Of a DNA stretch of 64,000 bases, positions 33,178-46,199 are shown piece after piece. The translations under genes and the position numbers were made by a program. Position 1 is the stretch's first letter. The number at the start of each line of letters is the position of its first letter. The notes beneath the pieces were generated by a model. It had not been told where the DNA came from. It worked only from the letters and a program-made list of their open reading frames with translations, and did no database searches. Source of the stretch: Euryodendron excelsum (taxonomy: Eukaryota; Streptophyta; Magnoliopsida; Ericales; Pentaphylacaceae); contig CM065377.1 in NCBI GenBank assembly GCA_033060915.1, positions 54,225,183 through 54,289,182 of the forward strand, given 5' to 3'.

Positions 33178-35460
33178 ATGCATGGCAATCACGTGATTTT
33201 AATCACACCTTAATCCACTCATTTTCTTCGCCGGCCATTAATGATAATTAAATGCTTTGTCCCCCTGATAGTCCAACAATCATAAGCTAAATGTGTTTGA
33301 CTAAACTGCAGTTGGATGTACGTACCCAATTGGATGTACGTACCGGTATGAACATGCCTAGCTACTCAAGATTCCTCCAACATATCTTTAATGGTATGTT
33401 TGGATTCCCATTTTATAGGGTAAAAAAAATGAAAAAGAAAAAGAAAAAGAAAAGATAATGATATGTTTGGATTAAGAAATTAAAAAAGTAAAAGAAGAAA
33501 AAAAAAATGAGAGATTCTAAGCTCTTACTTATTTTTTTTATTTTATATTTTTTTACTTTTCACTTTCTTTCACAACTAAAGATAATTTTATATTCTTTTT
33601 TCTTAGCAAATTCAAGATCTAAAGCTATGTTATCTAGAACGCGGGTCGTTTTAGTACGTGAAACGAGAATAAAAATGTGGTTCGTCACATATTTTAAAAT
33701 ATGGAACGTTAGAGGTAGACTTCTATGAAGTATACTATTAGAATTAAAATATTTCTAGAAGAATTTTCTACAACAATCATACATTTAATAAAACATAATT
33801 TATGTTTTTTCAAATTAATAATTTAAAAACACATTTTAGAAGTACTATGACTCTTTTTTTACATATTGTTATACCAAAATTCTATTTTTCTTATATTTTT
33901 ATTCATTGTAATTGATTTTTTTTCTTCGTTAGGTGACCTTTAAAGATATAAATAGATAAAAAGTTTGGGATCGCTTTAGATCGCTAAATTCACTATTTTG
34001 GAATGCTAGAGTACCATGTTTTAGAATACCGTTCAAAAAACGTAATTTGCTAGAGTAGTAGAGTATTATGGTAACACAGATCTAAACACAACGTAAGTAG
34101 TACTACGTTGGAGTACAAGTGTCTCAGTAATCTCAGACATACTTCAACTCCTTGAATTTGGCACATTTGACCTTTAAAAAAAAAAAAAATCCAGTTATGG
34201 CAGACATGGGAAAGCAGCAAAGTGTTTATTCGGCACGAAGTGCTCTTTTAGATCAAAGAGCAAGAAACCAACCCAGTATTTTGCAGATTTTGATCCTATA
34301 AAGGGCCATAGAGATCATATCACCAGTGGTTGGACTATTCCACGGCATAAGAGGGGCTCCTTCAAAGTGTTTCCCAATGCTCACGAGCTTCCTCATTCTT
34401 TAATTCGGACCCAGGAGTCTCGAGTCTCTCTAGTAGCTATTTTTGGTGGAAAGCATAATAGAAGAAACTCATGAACTGAAGACACAGAAGAGTGCAAGGC
34501 TGCAGAAAATCAAAAACCATTTTCATTAGGAAAATGCTATTCTTCCAAAAGAATATGTAACAAAGAATCCACCAAAATTAAGTGGTAGTGACATTATTTT
34601 AATTAAAAACTATCACGATTGATGTATTTTTATTTAAAAGTAAATGACGATAATTTCATCACATTATTCTAATAATAAATTTTGTATAAATTTTTTGTTC
34701 GTATAACATATTAACTTACATAAAAGAGCAACCACCGGCAAAACCAAGAGATCGAGTCAAGGTTGCTCATTATATAAACTATTCGACCAATGATGGTCGA
34801 GTAGAATTCCATTGATGTAGAAAGTCATGAAATACCTTTCGTTTGCATATCTCCCAGAAGGAATTCCATTGACGTGGAAAGTAATGAAATATTCCTAAAT
34901 GGATTCTTTATGAATACATGGAGAAGGGGTATTCAAATCTGATGGCTGAAGTCCAATGTTCACTTGATTTAAAATTCATTGACTTTATATAGCTTAATGC
35001 ATGCAACTATATCTGATATTTGAGAACACATTGAATTTTCAATAGATTTTTTCTTTCTTTCTTTTCACCACATAAAATATTAGAGCGCTATGAAATATAT
35101 TGTGACCAACTAAAATTTGTCACAAAAAGTACACCTACTGTGAGAAAAAATTAATTTTTGTGACAAACCAAAGTTTCGTTGCTATTGTTTGTTGAATTAA
35201 ACATCCTTAAAAAATAAATTTCTTAGCAAAAGCTCGTTTTGTTGGATTATTTGGTGAATCACAAAATAAATCTCTAATTTTAAAACTATGCTTCATGAAC
35301 TCGACTGGGGCTCTATTGTGCTTCGTCAATGTGGAATGTAAACCTATGATTTTATATTTGGAATGCAAAGTATGTCGACCTGGGGTCTGGAAACCGCAAA
35401 CAAGCCTAAAATTCTAGATCTGGAATGCAAAATTCCTTGTGACTGAGGAAAACTTTAGTT
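33178..35460. repeat. Duplicated block R, copy 1
   Basis: Aligns with 46200-48220: ATTTTAATCA(C/T)AC(C/T)TTAATCC, GCCATTAATGATAATTAAAT, AAGATTCCTCCAACA, GTACAAGTGTCTCAGTAAT, CTTCAACTCCTTGAATTTGG and GGTGGAAAGCATAATAGAAG are shared in order. It continues block Q across the hAT insertion. It contains an extra element at 33624-34077. A second short copy of the GGTGGAAAGCAT part lies at 35637-35710. No gene could be identified. Confidence 0.8.
33624..34077. mobile_element. Non-autonomous element with 9-bp target duplication AGATCTAAA
   Basis: AGATCTAAA occurs at 33615-33623 and 34078-34086, and the paralogous block near 46580 lacks the 454-bp insert. A 9-bp duplication fits a MULE-type element. 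The terminal inverted repeats are weak (GCTATGTTATCTAG and GTGTTACCATAA). The left half matches the repeat at 335-640. Confidence 0.7.
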
Positions 35461-35719
35461 GAGAACAAGAGATTAAGAGAGAAGCTAAAACTTCAAAAGA
35501 AAAGAGAGTGAGACCCATACACAAACAGAGAGAGAAGAATAAAGGAGAGTTTATGAGACAACCATAGGAACACCAAGGACAGAATGAGTCTTAGAGTAAG
35601 ATAACATTTATGACCAGTCTGTCCAGCTGCCACTTTTGGTGGAAAGCATCGTAGAAGAAACTGAAGACACAGAAGAGTGCAAGGCTGTAGAAAACGAAAA
35701 ACCACATTTCCGCATTAAG

Positions 35720-36124
35720 AATATGTTTTGCTTTTAGAAAATTTGTATAAAAAATCTCATCAGAATATTATGTTAATGTTATTCAACTATATTATTATGG
35801 TAATAGATTAACTAGCATAAAAGAGCAACCACTTGGACCTGATGGTAATACATTAATTAATTTGATCTGGATTGGAATTGAATTTGAAATTGAAATGGGG
35901 ACTTACTGTCTTTAGGAAGATATGCCGACTAGAATAGGACCGAGCAATGCCACAAAAATATTTTGGTCATTTTGCCTTTGTTGGGTTCAGTGGGCCCGCA
36001 AAGCGATTGATTGATTGGATTGAGTCTGAAAAATTAATTTGAGCTTGAATATGTTTGTATTTGTTTCAATATGAGTCCGAATGGACAGAGATTATCGAGT
36101 AGGCAAAAATGGGGTGCTTCTAGT
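35720..36124. other. Intergenic, nothing recognised
   Basis: AT-rich sequence with a short piece resembling the dispersed MITE family at about 35735-35815. No gene. Confidence 0.3.
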
Positions 36125-37018
36125 TGTCACGCCCCATAACCCGGCCTATACGGATTTAGGGTACATGACCGGCCAGTAGCAAGGCTACATAAGGCCGCGT
36201 TACTTAAACTGGTTGATCACCTGTGCATAATCATTTATAATTATGCATAATCGTCGAAAATAGAAGTTTTGATAACTTGAAAACATAATCCGTGTCATAC
36301 ATGGTAGAGTTGTGCCTAATCCCCAAACATAATATACATAAGGATCAAATCAATGTCCCCCAAAGTTATAGTATTATATCATTACAAAATATTGGGCCAA
36401 GCCCTCAAACATTACATAAATTATAGGCCCGTGGGTCGTAGCTCAAAATCTACATATGGCCTCGCTTTAAGGTTTCCCGGATTGGCTAGTTGAAAATCAT
36501 TTGAGAAAACGTAAGCTAATGCTTAGTGAATAACAATGATGCATGGGCGAGAAAATATCATGGACCAGCAATTATATCCAACGTACATGGATAGAGAGTC
36601 ATTTATACATAAGGAAATGAGTTTTTAAACGTTTAAAGCGTAGGCTTGGAACTCATAGGAAATGTAAACATCATTTGAAACATAGTATCATAAGAACAGA
36701 TGCAACATAACATTATGCTTGATAAAGCACTTGATAACTTGTCGCAAAACATCTAAACATATTATGGTTCTCGGTTCAAAACATAAGTGTGCTACAATTC
36801 GACATATGAGCTAGGCTCCATAGTAACCATATAGGTCACGCTAAGGCTTTTTAGGCCAGGGACGTCTCCCAACATAGATAGTTTATTTCCCGTCCCCTAT
36901 CGTAGGACTATCAGACCAGATTAAGGTCTTGCCACGAGAAGACCTGAGTTGGCACCATACATTAGAAACTTAGCATCTCTTTTCATTTAACATTATAATC
37001 CATGGTTTTCATTTATAA
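36125..37018 (+). mobile_element. LTR fragment, same family as the solo LTR at 60.4 kb
   Basis: Starts TGTCACGCCCCATAACCCGG and shares with 60413-62110 the segments ACCGGCCAGTAGCAAGGCTA, AAGGTCTTGCCACGA and GTTGGCAC in order. Much of the minisatellite-rich middle is missing. The 3' end is lost and joins duplicated block P. Confidence 0.75.
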
Positions 37019-38500
37019 AGCCATTAATGGTGCATGAATCAGGAGAATTAAAAGAGAAAAAAAAATATCAAATGCACTGATAGTGTAAATTTGTTTAACA
37101 CAAGCAAGTACTAAAATACAACATATATCTATAAGTATTGTTTGTTTATGCTGTATTTAAATTCTAAAAGATACTGTGTCATACTCTGATACTCTACTTA
37201 TGTAAAAATATTCTATAATATCAGTGCATCAAAACCAAACTAAAACAATATTACTACTTTGCAAGTAAAGGATTTCCTCTAATCTAGAAAAAATATTTAG
37301 TACTACGGTAATATCACGTTATTATAATGACATAATATAACAGACTAATAATATATAATTATATAATTATATAAATTTCAATCATAATATTGTGTTTAAA
37401 ATTTAAATTTTCTTGTGACAACGTATCAAACTGCTCGAATGGGTGGAAAATCCATATCCTTTTAAAAAAAAGGATGTACCTAAAGGAACAATGCTTTGGT
37501 GGCTTTACGATAGGGTCTAGGAGAACTAGTAGGCAAGCAGCCTTATCCCAACTTTTTTGTTGTGGAGAGACTGGTTCCTATGACATGATCTCAGGCCACA
37601 GCGCCGAATGGTTAAGTACTTGCTATCGCGCCACATCACAAACTCTAAAAGTAGGAAAAGAATTTTAGTATTATGAGTTACTCAATATTTATTTCTATTA
37701 TACTTTGTTATGTGATATATTTTTTTTAATTTTTTTTATTTTATCAAAATTCAAATTGTTAGTGTAATGAAATAATATATTTCACAATTTAATAGAAATG
37801 TCTTAAGAACAAAACTAATATTAAAAATTCACAAATTGCGGGACAAATCAGGTTCTTATTATTTTTAAATGATGCTTATAATTAGCGTCCATGTGTTTCA
37901 GAACAAGTCACTGGAACGAGACTTTGGATGGAGGTTCTTGTTAAATATTCTGTTTGCAAGTTGATTTTCAAAATAATAATAATAATATGGTAAGTTAGCT
38001 TTTTAGGTGTTCATGGCTGCCTTACAAAACTAATTTTACGTGGTTGGTGTTATTGAATTTATTTTGGAGCTTATATGGATAATGTGAAATTTTTTTTCGT
38101 ACCAGTAAAGCACCAAAATACGACATGTGTCTTTCAGAGTTTAAGTACAATATAAAAGAGTAAGACTTATTGATACAAGTGTAAAAAAATTAGGATATAG
38201 ATTTCTTCTAACGAGAATTCCTATTGACTTGTATATATGGCAGCATATTATTTGATCATGTATTTATATGTTTAATTTTTTGTTTTAATATTTTTTACCT
38301 ATATAATAATTCCATAAATAATGCTTAAGATCTAGATAGAATTTAAATAGATAGAGGAAAGATAAATAACCCAATTTTAATACATAGCAGCTTAGTGTGT
38401 TATCACGTATATAGGGCAAGAGGAATTCTTCCGATCTATGGTGAGTTATCCTTCTTCTCCTTCCTTTTCTCCTTTGACCAAGATACAGCATGTGTAAAAA
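37018..38500. repeat. Duplicated block P, copy 2
   Basis: Counterpart of 17583-18870 (see there), with small extra segments at 37285-37395 and 37860-37990. The frame at 37390-37668 is not kept in the other copy, so it is not a gene. Confidence 0.7.
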
Positions 38501-39074
38501 GAAAAAATATATGTGACTCGTAGAGAAGTTTAAGTTGTTAAAAGAGCATTAGTTGGATCTTTTGTCCTGAATTTGGGTCAAGCTTAGCCATGGCAAAAGC
38601 TCTTTTTATTTTTTATTTTTTCCCCCGGGAAATGAAACGCAAAAGCTATAGCCACCCATTTGGCACATGCTTAAACAAAAAACTCTTGCATTGCATTTTT
38701 TTTTTTTTTGGATAGCAGAAAAAAGATTTATTAATAGATAAAACCTTACAGGAACAAGAGGGGTGCTCTCCAAGTCTTAGAGGCTTGGCAAACATCCTAA
38801 CCTTAGAGCAAAAGAGTTGAAAAGTATTCAACTACACTACAAAAGGAGAATATTACAACCTAGTAGCAGAGAGTTTGAATGACTTGACTCTCTCAATACT
38901 GTAAAAGAAATTACCTAAACTTATAATCTCAGGCCTTAGCTTAGCTTGAATCCAAAAAATCACCTGCAGCTTTATAGATTCAACAATCTCCTTCTAGCAA
39001 GGACGTTTATGGTTGAACACAACATTATTTCTAGCAAGCCATATATTCCACAGAGAAGATAACAATAGAGTATC

Positions 39075-41403
39075 CTATATTGGTTTGCCTAGATTCTTCT
39101 GCCTCTGCCCCAGCCACCACTTGCATAGATCACTGATTGTACCTGGGCTGACCCATAGGCTCCCCCACCAACTCAGGATGGAGGACCAAACCATCCAAGA
39201 AGTTCTGCAATGAATTAGCAAGTGAGAGAGGTCTTCATCAAATTGATTGCAAAGAGCACAACAAATGTTATCAAGTGGCTGCAAAACTTTTCTAGCTTGA
39301 AGAAATGCTTTAGTTCTTGTCCCTCTTTTTAAGGCCTGCCAACAAAAGATCTGAATTTTTTGAGGAGCCCATACTTCCCAGAGCTTTTTCCAACAGAAAC
39401 TAAATGAAGGAGCTCCAAAATTCTGACTGCAAGTTAGAGATTTGACTATGAACACACCCTTTGTCCCTCCTTTTAAGGCCTGCCAACAAAAGATCTGAAT
39501 TTTTTAAGGAGCCTATACTTCCCAGAGCTTTTTCCAACAGAAATTAAATGAGGGAGCTCTAAAATCCTGACTGTAAGTTAGAGATTTGACTATAAACACA
39601 CCCTCTGGATTACACTTCCATGAGATTGAATCACAAGCTTTACCTGAAGTGGGAATACTATTGACTAAGTTTAGTAAATTGACTAAGCTATCATTTTCCC
39701 AGGAGAATAGGTTTCTCCTAAAAATGAAATTCCACTCCCCTGCCTCATTTTTACATTCAACAACTAATGCCTTTTTCTAATCTGATAGAGCACAGAGTTT
39801 TGGAAAAATGTGTTTCAGAGACATACCATTTGCCTAAGGGTCTTGCCAAAGTCCTGTCAACTCACCATTTCTTATTTTCACCTGAAGGCTTGAAACAATC
39901 CTAGCTTTAAAAGGGGAAAGATCCTTTTCATTCATCCAAATATCCTTCATCAAAACTAACATGTTTGGAACTACACTTTTTGGAATGGTCCATCTTGGCT
40001 CCTCCAAGGCATATTTGTGGCATATCACCCTTCTCCATAGGGCATCCTTATCCTTTGCAAACTTTCATTACACAACTCTTGATGGCTGCCCATACCTTAT
40101 CTTCCTAAAATCTTCCTTGAAGGAAAGTCCTCTTAGCTGAACTTAAAGATTTGATTAAGGCTCCTTCCAAAACTGGTCTATCCATAAGTTCCTCTGAGAA
40201 AACTTTAGCGAAGTGATCATAGATTAGCTCATTTATCACAGGTGGATCAGATATAACAATGCCATTATCAATAAGCTGACCAATATGATTATTCCTTTGT
40301 CTGGTCTTAACTGAGGCATGAAAATATCCAGTATTTCTATCTCCTTGTTGAAGCCATAACTTTCTGGACTTCTGTCTGAGAATGGACTCCTCCTTTAAAT
40401 AATATTTCCAGAGCCTATGCTTGAGATCCCTTCTTCTATGAATGCCCATCTTAGAAATACCTTGGCTTTCCAACATCAAATCTAACTGGTGCAACTCTTT
40501 TTCCAGAGCTTCTGACTTGTCAACCCATGAAGATGCCTTTAATTTGTGCCAAACTTTGATCCTTCTTTTGAGCTCTTGGATCTTTCCCATTAAGACATAG
40601 CTTGCCCAACCAGGTTCTCTTAGACTGGACCAGACTTCCTTTGTAATTGAAATGAATGACTTCATGTGGTACCAAGCTTCAAACACTTTGAATGGTTTTG
40701 CCCCCCAGTCAACCACTTCGTCCAAGAGCAGAATGAGGCTATGATCAGAAAGCTACCTTTGTAGCCCCCATAAGTGTTGTTAAAATGCCTTATCCATTCA
40801 TAACACACTAGAAATCTATCCAATCTTGACCACACTTCCAATTGTTGGGAATTTGACCATGTGAAGCACCTGCCAACCATAGGGATATCAAGCAAACTAG
40901 CATCCTTTAAGAAACTCTTGAAACTCTTCTTGAGATTATGAAACATGATGTTCTTTCCTTCATGCTTAGGATTACATTGAAATCTCCCCCCAAGCACCAT
41001 GGGACATTCCATTGAAGCCTAAGCTAAAGTAGCTTATCCCACAAGACAGCTCTCTCATCCTCATTGTTTGGAGCATAGATATTAACAATTATTCCTTTAA
41101 GATTGTTGTTGATTATACCCAGCAGCAAAATAAAGTTCCTTTCCTTGATCATATGCTCACAGTTGAAGAAGGATTCACTCCAAATAGACAACAGACCTCC
41201 AAAAGGCCCTCTGCATCCATTGCTTCCCATTTGCAAAGATCTCTACCCCACAAAGCTTGAATCTTCAAATCATTGCACTCCTTCCATTTTGTTTCCTGAA
41301 GAAGCAGCATGTCAATCTTTCTTCCTTTAACCAGTTTTTAACCATTCTTTTTTTTTTTTTGATCTTTCCCCAACCCCTTTACATTCCAAGTAAGGATCTT
41401 CAT
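39075..41403 (-). pseudogene. LINE ORF2: endonuclease, RT core deleted, zf-RVT end
   Basis: Starts at ATG 41403 (MKILTWNVKGLGKDQ), the usual opening of the LINE endonuclease, and shifts frame at a run of A residues. Endonuclease pieces are 41330-41024 (QETKW, NIYAPNNEDERAVLWDKLL) and 41012-40662 (GGRFQCN, SLLDIPMVGRCFTWSN, RLDRFLV). 40725-40105 is the linker up to the RT domain (LWLQQGDRNTGYFHASVKTR). The RT core with the F/YADD box is absent. 40028-39834 and 39455-39075 are the post-RT and zinc-binding C-terminal parts (WAPQKIQIFCWQAL, CCALCNQFDEDLSHLLIHC). Confidence 0.8.
39317..39604 (-). repeat. 144-bp tandem duplication inside the LINE
   Basis: Units 39317-39460 and 39461-39604 are direct copies. 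By eye they differ at nine positions and every difference is a transition. 144 is a multiple of three, so the duplication by itself keeps the frame. Confidence 0.9.
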
Positions 41404-41517
41404 TGATTAAAGTAGCAAATACCTTAGGGACAGAGAAGATGAACACTGATCTCTCTTCCCTCTTCTTTTTTGCAAATCTCTTTCCTGGTCCTCCCACTCA
41501 AGATGATATAACTTTTC

Positions 41518-43429
41518 TTAAACAGTACCCTCGTTCCTCTTGAAATTTATCCCTTGAAGATTCCCAAGCTTAATTGTCTTGTCAGCTTCAGAAGAGCAGT
41601 GGTTTTGAAGATTATTCAGAATTAATTTGTTCATATTTAGGAAATCATTTGTGGATAAGGAAGATGAAGAAGATAATGAACTCTTTTTTCTTTGGTTGAT
41701 ACTGTTCGATGACTTCTGTTGCTTCGCAGACTTTAATCCCAGCTCTGAAAGAGTTTTCTTGCCTCTGTTCTTTTTTTTGCTTTTGCCCTTCATAGCTGCT
41801 GCAATTTTGACTGAATTAATAGCTAGGGTTTGGGATGGGCTAGATATAGGAGGGCATAGGGTTTCGCCTAGGTTAAGGTGAGGTTGGGCTAGAGGTTTTG
41901 ATCTACATGCATTTACTTTTAGGCTAAATGTAGGGGATGAAGTGGCACTTTGCATTGATGAAGAGGGATGTCCTTCAGTTGAGGAGGGAAATGAATCCTT
42001 AGAACTCGTATTAGAAATTGGCTGGGTATCCTTTGAGACAGGGGAAGAAATTCCTTCCTGTAATGCCATACACAAGTTAAGTTGATGCCCTCCATTGGAA
42101 TCTGCCACCTGGCTGATAAGAGCAACGTCAACAGTTGCTACTGTGACGTGATGATAAGTTGTTTGCGTTTACTTCATCTCATGAGCATGATTTTCCTTGA
42201 TCATCATTCTGGGTAGCAGTATTAGAAGAATTTAATGAAGTTGGGGTAACAGTTGCATGCCTATTCAAAGTAGGCCAAGCAAACTCCTGAAATCCTTCTT
42301 CCATAACACGTATTCTATACTCAAAATTGCCAACTAAGAGGTTACAGAAGTTGTGAATTTTACTCCCCACTTCAGTTTCTAGTAGGACTTTACCCCTTTC
42401 CAGGTTCTCTTTCATGATTGTAGTTGGGTGCACTACGATGACTTTGCCCTAAAGCAAACCCAATTTTTGAAATGTCTCCTCGTACCAAGCTTGGAGAGGG
42501 ACACCCTCGAAGGTAACCCAAACACGCCTGTATGTGTTGAATTCCTGATGGGACCAGTTACAAATAACAGAGAACCAGTTGTCCAACCATTTTCGTCCAC
42601 CGGTTTCCAGAATTTCTTCCTTAACATCTTTGTCTTCAAATTCCAACAGAACTTTGAGGCCACCGAGTGGTTTAACTTTTATGCAATTTATGCCCTCCAT
42701 TCCCATTGCATCTTGGACTGTGTGCAGCATAGCTCGCTCCTTTACAATTGCAATGGCGTAATTTTGGAGCCATTGATCATTTGCCTCGACCTTGACAGAC
42801 TTTAGATCTCCTGAACCCTAGCTTTTTAAGTGTTCATTAACTTCGTCTTCTGAGTCTGCGCTGTTGGATCTGAGGACTTCTTTGAATGATCGTCCATCCA
42901 CCATGGAGGCCTTTCGAGGAGGCCTTGCGTGCGTATGTGTATGAGGTTTAACTGTTGCCATCCCCTGTCTTGGCTGAGCCTTTGCGCGATTAGGATCGTA
43001 GTCTGCTTTTTTCACAGTCAACTTGTTCTCCAAGAGCCAAATTCCATTTAACATGTTTATTGATCTGTATGCTTCCTTTGAAGATTTGAATCTTATGAAA
43101 CCGAAAGCACCCCTACTTCCTTTCCTGAGTTCGTGGGATACGAACGAATCTATCACATCGCCATATTTTTGAAAGATGTTCCTTAGCCAGACGTAATTCA
43201 TGCTCCACGAGAGGTTGTCAATGAAAACCGTGAATGAATTCTGATTTGCTTTCTGATTGAAACCTTGATTCTGTGCACCACTAAATCTTCTTCTATTCCT
43301 TGCATTGCCCAGTGTGCATTCTGTCGTTATTCTCGGCCAAAAGTCTCCATATATCGATCTCTTTCCAGCTGGTGATGTTGCGATTGTGGAGCCCATTCTT
43401 ACTTTAATAACTCCTGCGTTTCTTTTCAA
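41518..43429 (-). pseudogene. LINE ORF1: RRM and DUF4283-like RNA-binding protein, broken
   Basis: Begins at 43429 (ATG). An RRM follows, with RNP2 TVFIDNLSW and RNP1 GAFGFIRF at residues of about 67-140. The frame ends at 42818. The next parts lie in shifted frames: 42730-42449 (DUF4283-like, KVLLEFEDKDVKEEIL, WVTFEGVPLQAWYEE), 42433-42179, and a Ser/Lys-rich tail 42108-41518. In this L1 subclade, described from beet as BNR, ORF1 carries an RRM instead of relying on a zinc knuckle alone. It would have bound the element RNA. Several frameshifts or stops make it non-functional. Confidence 0.75.
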
Positions 43430-43679
43430 TCATACGATTCACGTTAGAGTAGCTTTGGAGAGTGCATATTTACTGTTTGTTGAAATGCCTGTGTGACGAA
43501 AACACCTTTCACAGCATACTACAGGAAGGTTGGCTCTGATGATGTTGGAATCCAAGGCGTAATGATGCAGCACTACTCCGAGGTGGGCTCTCATTCATCA
43601 TATATCTCGTTAATGTTGTTACCATTAACCATGTGGATGAAAGAAATGATCAGTTGCTTGTGGGACTTGCATTGCATTT

Positions 43680-44351
43680 GCTGTTCCACCTGATAAATCT
43701 TTTCAGATATAGTTCTCCAGAGCCGGTCAATAGATGAGATATATATATATTTTGACTCAATGATCCTCTCTTTTTCTAGCGTGCGCATGGAGGCAATCCA
43801 AACACTAGCGAAAAATGTAGAAGTCTCCATTCGTGACATGTATACCAATCATGCCTCATTATTTGTGTTTCAATAACCTTAAACCTGCAAATATATACAT
43901 ACATATATATGCATGGGTGTGAAAGTCCCTGTGGTACACTTATAGTGAATATTCATCACCAATGTTATTTGTCACGGGCCTTGTGCTTCCATCCAACTAA
44001 AAACTTAAGTTATTAGGTGGTGTTACCTATTACTTATAAACTCAAAGATCTCCCTCCTCCTCTCTAATGTGGGATTGTAACATACTTCTTTATCCGAATT
44101 ATATAACTCAATCCATTATAGGGCTATTGGTGGATTATTTCTATTTTAGAATAAACTCTGAGATACTAGAGAAAGGAGATTTTGTCGAGATAAGGACTTG
44201 CAAAAGTCGAGTAGTCACAGAAGCATAGTCTTAGACTCGGAGAAGACAAGTACAAAATATCTTGAGAAATTTTGTGAGAGTTTCCGCCGCTTTGAAACTT
44301 ATATCTTCGATGCCCTTGATGCGAGCCAGACCATCTTGCTTACTCCTTTGT
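43680..44351. other. Intergenic flank of the LINE, no gene supported
   Basis: The minus-strand frame 43848-43591 spans the LINE target site but shows no known domain. An (AT)n run at about 43740 and LTR-like text around 44030-44110 (ACTTATAAACTC, AATGTGGGATTGTAACA) may be retroelement debris. Confidence 0.3.
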
Positions 44352-44880
44352 TGAAGTGCTTGGGATAGACTTGGAATACAAGTTGAGTCACTCTAATACA
44401 ACTTGTCAAAGGCCAAACGCTTAACAATGGAACACTTGACCAGAGAAAATTCTAAATTGTTCAAACTTTGGCATAATTGCTTTCTTAATGCAACCCGACG
44501 ACAAGTTTCAGTTTCATGATACAAGATCGAAAGTGATCACTAACACGTACCGGTGAAGCTATGCTGGCCGCCTTTTTTTTGTTTTTATTTTACGATAGAT
44601 AAACAAGCTTTTGTATGTAATCCAGGTAAGAATTACATAGAAGATGATCACTTAATTGAACCTAGTCCTACTACAAAGATTTCACCCAATAAGTTATTTT
44701 CTTATTATGTCATTTCCATACAATTTTAAGCTTTTCGGTTTGTTGTTAGCAGGAAGAAGTAAAACTAAGTTAAATCTACCATATATAATGAGGGAATGAT
44801 TACGGTCATAATTGAACTAATGGAAATTACAAAATCAACCATGATACGCTCTAATGCAGCGAGCGTTGTTAATTAAAAAC

Positions 44881-45619
44881 AGGATTAATTATATGAACAC
44901 CTATTCAACTATAACTCAGTATTACTTTATTCCCTTAAACTAAAAAGTGGATATTTTGAACTCTTCAACTAAATTGTATCACTTTGTCGCCCTTTCTGTT
45001 AAGTTGTTGTTTGAGAAAGGAACGAAAAATAATCACGTGACTAAAAGATATACCAAAATGCTCTTACACTAAGATAAATGATTTTTTTGGACAGAATCCT
45101 ATTGATAAATAATTTTTTTTGGTCAAAATTATCTTAGAAAATATCTATATATATGCATACATAAACATACAGAAGCCATATATAAATATACACACATATA
45201 TGTATGCATATGTATAGACATTTATTTAAAGGAGTGTTTAGACGTAACTTATTTAATAGTTTATGGCTGCTTATAACTTGTTTAAAATGTGTTTGGTTGA
45301 GTATCTTAAAAAAGTAACTTATGTCTAATAATGTTTTTTGAAAAAAACTATTTTTAAAGGTAGTTTTTTAAAAGTAACTTATAACTTATAACTTATGACT
45401 TATAAGCCAGTTGGTCAAACACTCCCTAAATATAAGGTTATTTTGATCTATTTTTCAATCGCATGACTGTTTTTCGTTACTTTCTCGAATAGCAACTTAA
45501 TAGAAAGGGCAAAGTGATACAATTTTATATTTGGGCGGGTCAATATATTTATTTTTTTAGTTAAAAGGGGTAAGTTGAAATTGAGTCATAATTAAGGGGG
45601 CGTCTATGTAATTAATCCT
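44881..45619. mobile_element. Foldback element with inverted arms of about 170 bp
   Basis: The left arm AGGATTAATTATATGAACACC... and the complement of the right arm AGGATTAATTACATAGACGCC... also share TTGTATCACTTTG(T/C)CC, TTAAGTTG(T/C)T and GAGAAAG(G/T)AACGAAAAA. TTAAAAA on both sides may be the target duplication. A smaller MITE is nested at 45231-45426. Confidence 0.75.
45231..45426. mobile_element. Small hAT-like MITE nested in the foldback element
   Basis: Ends GGAGTGTTTAGACGTAACTT and the complement GGGAGTGTTTGACCAACTGG. The interior repeats ACTTATAACTTATAACTTAT. This is a common plant MITE type. Confidence 0.6.
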
Positions 45620-46199
45620 TAAAAAAAGATTAAAAAAATATTGTAACTGTCATTTTGTATCTTGTACTACCTGATAAATTTTATTTTTTAACCTGTGGAT
45701 TTTAATTTTTTTTTGAAATCTTGGTTGGTTTGTAAATTTGGTTTGTTACAGTAATCCTGTGTTACCTATTTCTGCCATCTTCTCATATATGTTACTACAA
45801 TCTTATGCTACTTGTTACATATTAAAAGAATTATTTTATTTATGATTTGAAATAATTGCATGACCCATAGGAAGAATTTCTGGATCTGCAACTTTGCATC
45901 ACTACCTTGACTAGAATTAAATATAAATTGTCAAAAGCCTCATAAAAGAGACTACCCTGGAAACATATAAGCAGTTTGCCAAATTACAGCCAGTGTTCAT
46001 CCTTCTCTTCATTAAAAAATTCCTCCATAACTTCTGGAACCAGCGTGATGAGACCGGCAGTAATTAACTAAATTCTTCACAATGATATATATATATATAT
46101 ATATGTTTCGGACAAGGATTTGAAGTGTTCAAGTTGAAGCAAAGAAAGAGTAGTATCAAAGTTTATCATGCTCCATTATCAAGATGGACAATGTCAATA

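Larger units (their letters stand above)
38685..43679 (-). mobile_element. Near full-length L1-type LINE with RRM ORF1 (BNR-like), with target duplications
   Basis: A perfect 14-bp duplication CTTGCATTGCATTT lies at 38685-38698 and 43666-43679. The element between them reads on the minus strand from a 5' UTR (43665-43430) through ORF1 (from 43429) and ORF2 (from 41403) to a poly(A) tail, seen as the T run at 38696-38709. Length is about 4.97 kb. The reverse-transcriptase core is missing: the frame before 40105 ends at the start of the RT domain, and the next recognisable piece (40028) already lies beyond it. The zf-RVT region contains an internal duplication at 39317-39604. Confidence 0.87.
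44352..46196. repeat. Duplicated block Q, copy 2
   Basis: Counterpart of 18939-21993. It is interrupted by a foldback element at 44881-45619. At its right end it runs directly into block R (46200), which shows the uninterrupted arrangement before the hAT-like insertion in copy 1. Confidence 0.8.

Noticed and set aside
43591..43848. 85-aa minus-strand frame at the LINE target site
   Set aside because: No recognisable domain, and part of it is the LINE 5' UTR and its target duplication.
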